Shown here: positions 63,913-64,000 of the stretch, piece after piece
How positions within the stretch are numbered: position 1 is the first letter of the stretch
Layout: the number at the start of each line of letters is the position of its first letter
DNA from: Shimia sp. SK013
GTDB taxonomy: Bacteria > Pseudomonadota > Alphaproteobacteria > Rhodobacterales > Rhodobacteraceae
Length of the DNA: 64,000 bases
Assembly (NCBI RefSeq): GCF_001292625.1
Contig: NZ_LAJH01000028.1
Span: 186,001-250,000 of the forward strand
Direction: 5' to 3'
Notes under the pieces: generated by a model
The model's input: the letters and a program-made list of their open reading frames with translations, nothing else
Database searches by the model: none
Told to the model about the DNA's origin: nothing
Translations under genes and position numbers: made by a program

Positions 63913-64000
63913 CTCCTGACAGTTTTATGGAACTGGCCGGACAAATTGATGATGTGACATTCATCATCGCGGCGGCGATCCTGTTGATCGAACTTGCCGA
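63909..64000 (+). CDS. start of a membrane protein gene (cut by window edge)
   Basis: The ATG at 63909 overlaps the TetR stop. Thirty codons are visible: MTPDSFMELAGQIDDVTF, then a hydrophobic stretch FIIAAAILLIELA that looks like the first transmembrane helix. Too little to name a family. It is the likely regulatory target of the TetR protein. Confidence 0.55.
   Translation, partial: MTPDSFMELAGQIDDVTFIIAAAILLIELA

Overview
This window reads as a chromosomal segment of an alphaproteobacterium of the Rhodobacteraceae/Roseobacter type. The evidence is the GC-rich coding sequence, the block rpsT–dnaA–dnaN–recF–gyrB with echA, mutM, ubiE and ubiB on the other side of rpsT, Yej-like peptide-importer genes, and GANTC (CcrM-type) sites beside dnaA. 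No rRNA, tRNA, insertion sequence, prophage or CRISPR array was seen. Coding is dense, with many 1–8 bp start/stop overlaps.

Layout. (1) 1–9852, minus strand: a ten-gene lipid cluster. In transcription order it encodes a serine-palmitoyltransferase-like enzyme, a secreted DUF4833-like protein, inositol-3-phosphate synthase, a KDSR-like 3-ketosphinganine reductase, a CdsA-like CDP-lipid synthase, two LptF/LptG-type permeases, a PimA-like glycosyltransferase, an FGGY kinase and the first 41 codons of a CDP-alcohol phosphatidyltransferase. Together this predicts synthesis of sphingoid bases and inositol phosphate, assembly and glycosylation of an inositol lipid, and its export. (2) 10291–16152, plus: an oligopeptide-type ABC importer. 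(3) 16214–18556, minus: an MscS-type channel. (4) 18752–26534, plus: an eight-gene coupled operon for an unknown glycan (nucleotide-sugar dehydrogenase, four glycosyltransferases, a phosphatase, a cytoplasmic deacetylase, a methyltransferase). (5) 26623–33626: trhO, a TauE/SafE permease, a small acyl-CoA carboxylase/BKACE operon, and divergent PaaX- and LysR-type regulators. (6) 33719–39602: a hydantoinase-type operon with an amine oxidase-like flavoprotein and a uronate-dehydrogenase-like enzyme, convergent with rpiB.

(7) 40294–53150: a small lipoprotein, then gyrB, recF, dnaN, dnaA, a 624-bp region that is a candidate origin or dnaA control region, rpsT, echA, mutM, a membrane protein, and ubiE–ubiB. 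(8) 53447–64000: a CBU_0592-like membrane protein, dapA, a Slt-type lytic transglycosylase, an EamA exporter coupled to mnmD with a divergent MnmC-oxidase-like flavoprotein, a MaoC-like dehydratase, a VOC protein, an FMN reductase, an OmpA-like lipoprotein, an Ada-like alkyltransferase, and a TetR gene with a visible operator.

The two most interesting regions are the inositol/sphingoid lipid cluster, which combines eukaryote-like, actinobacterial-like and LPS-transport-like parts, and the 7.8-kb glycan operon, which has no recognisable polymerase or flippase. All functional assignments are from reading motifs and remembered family features; no database search was run.
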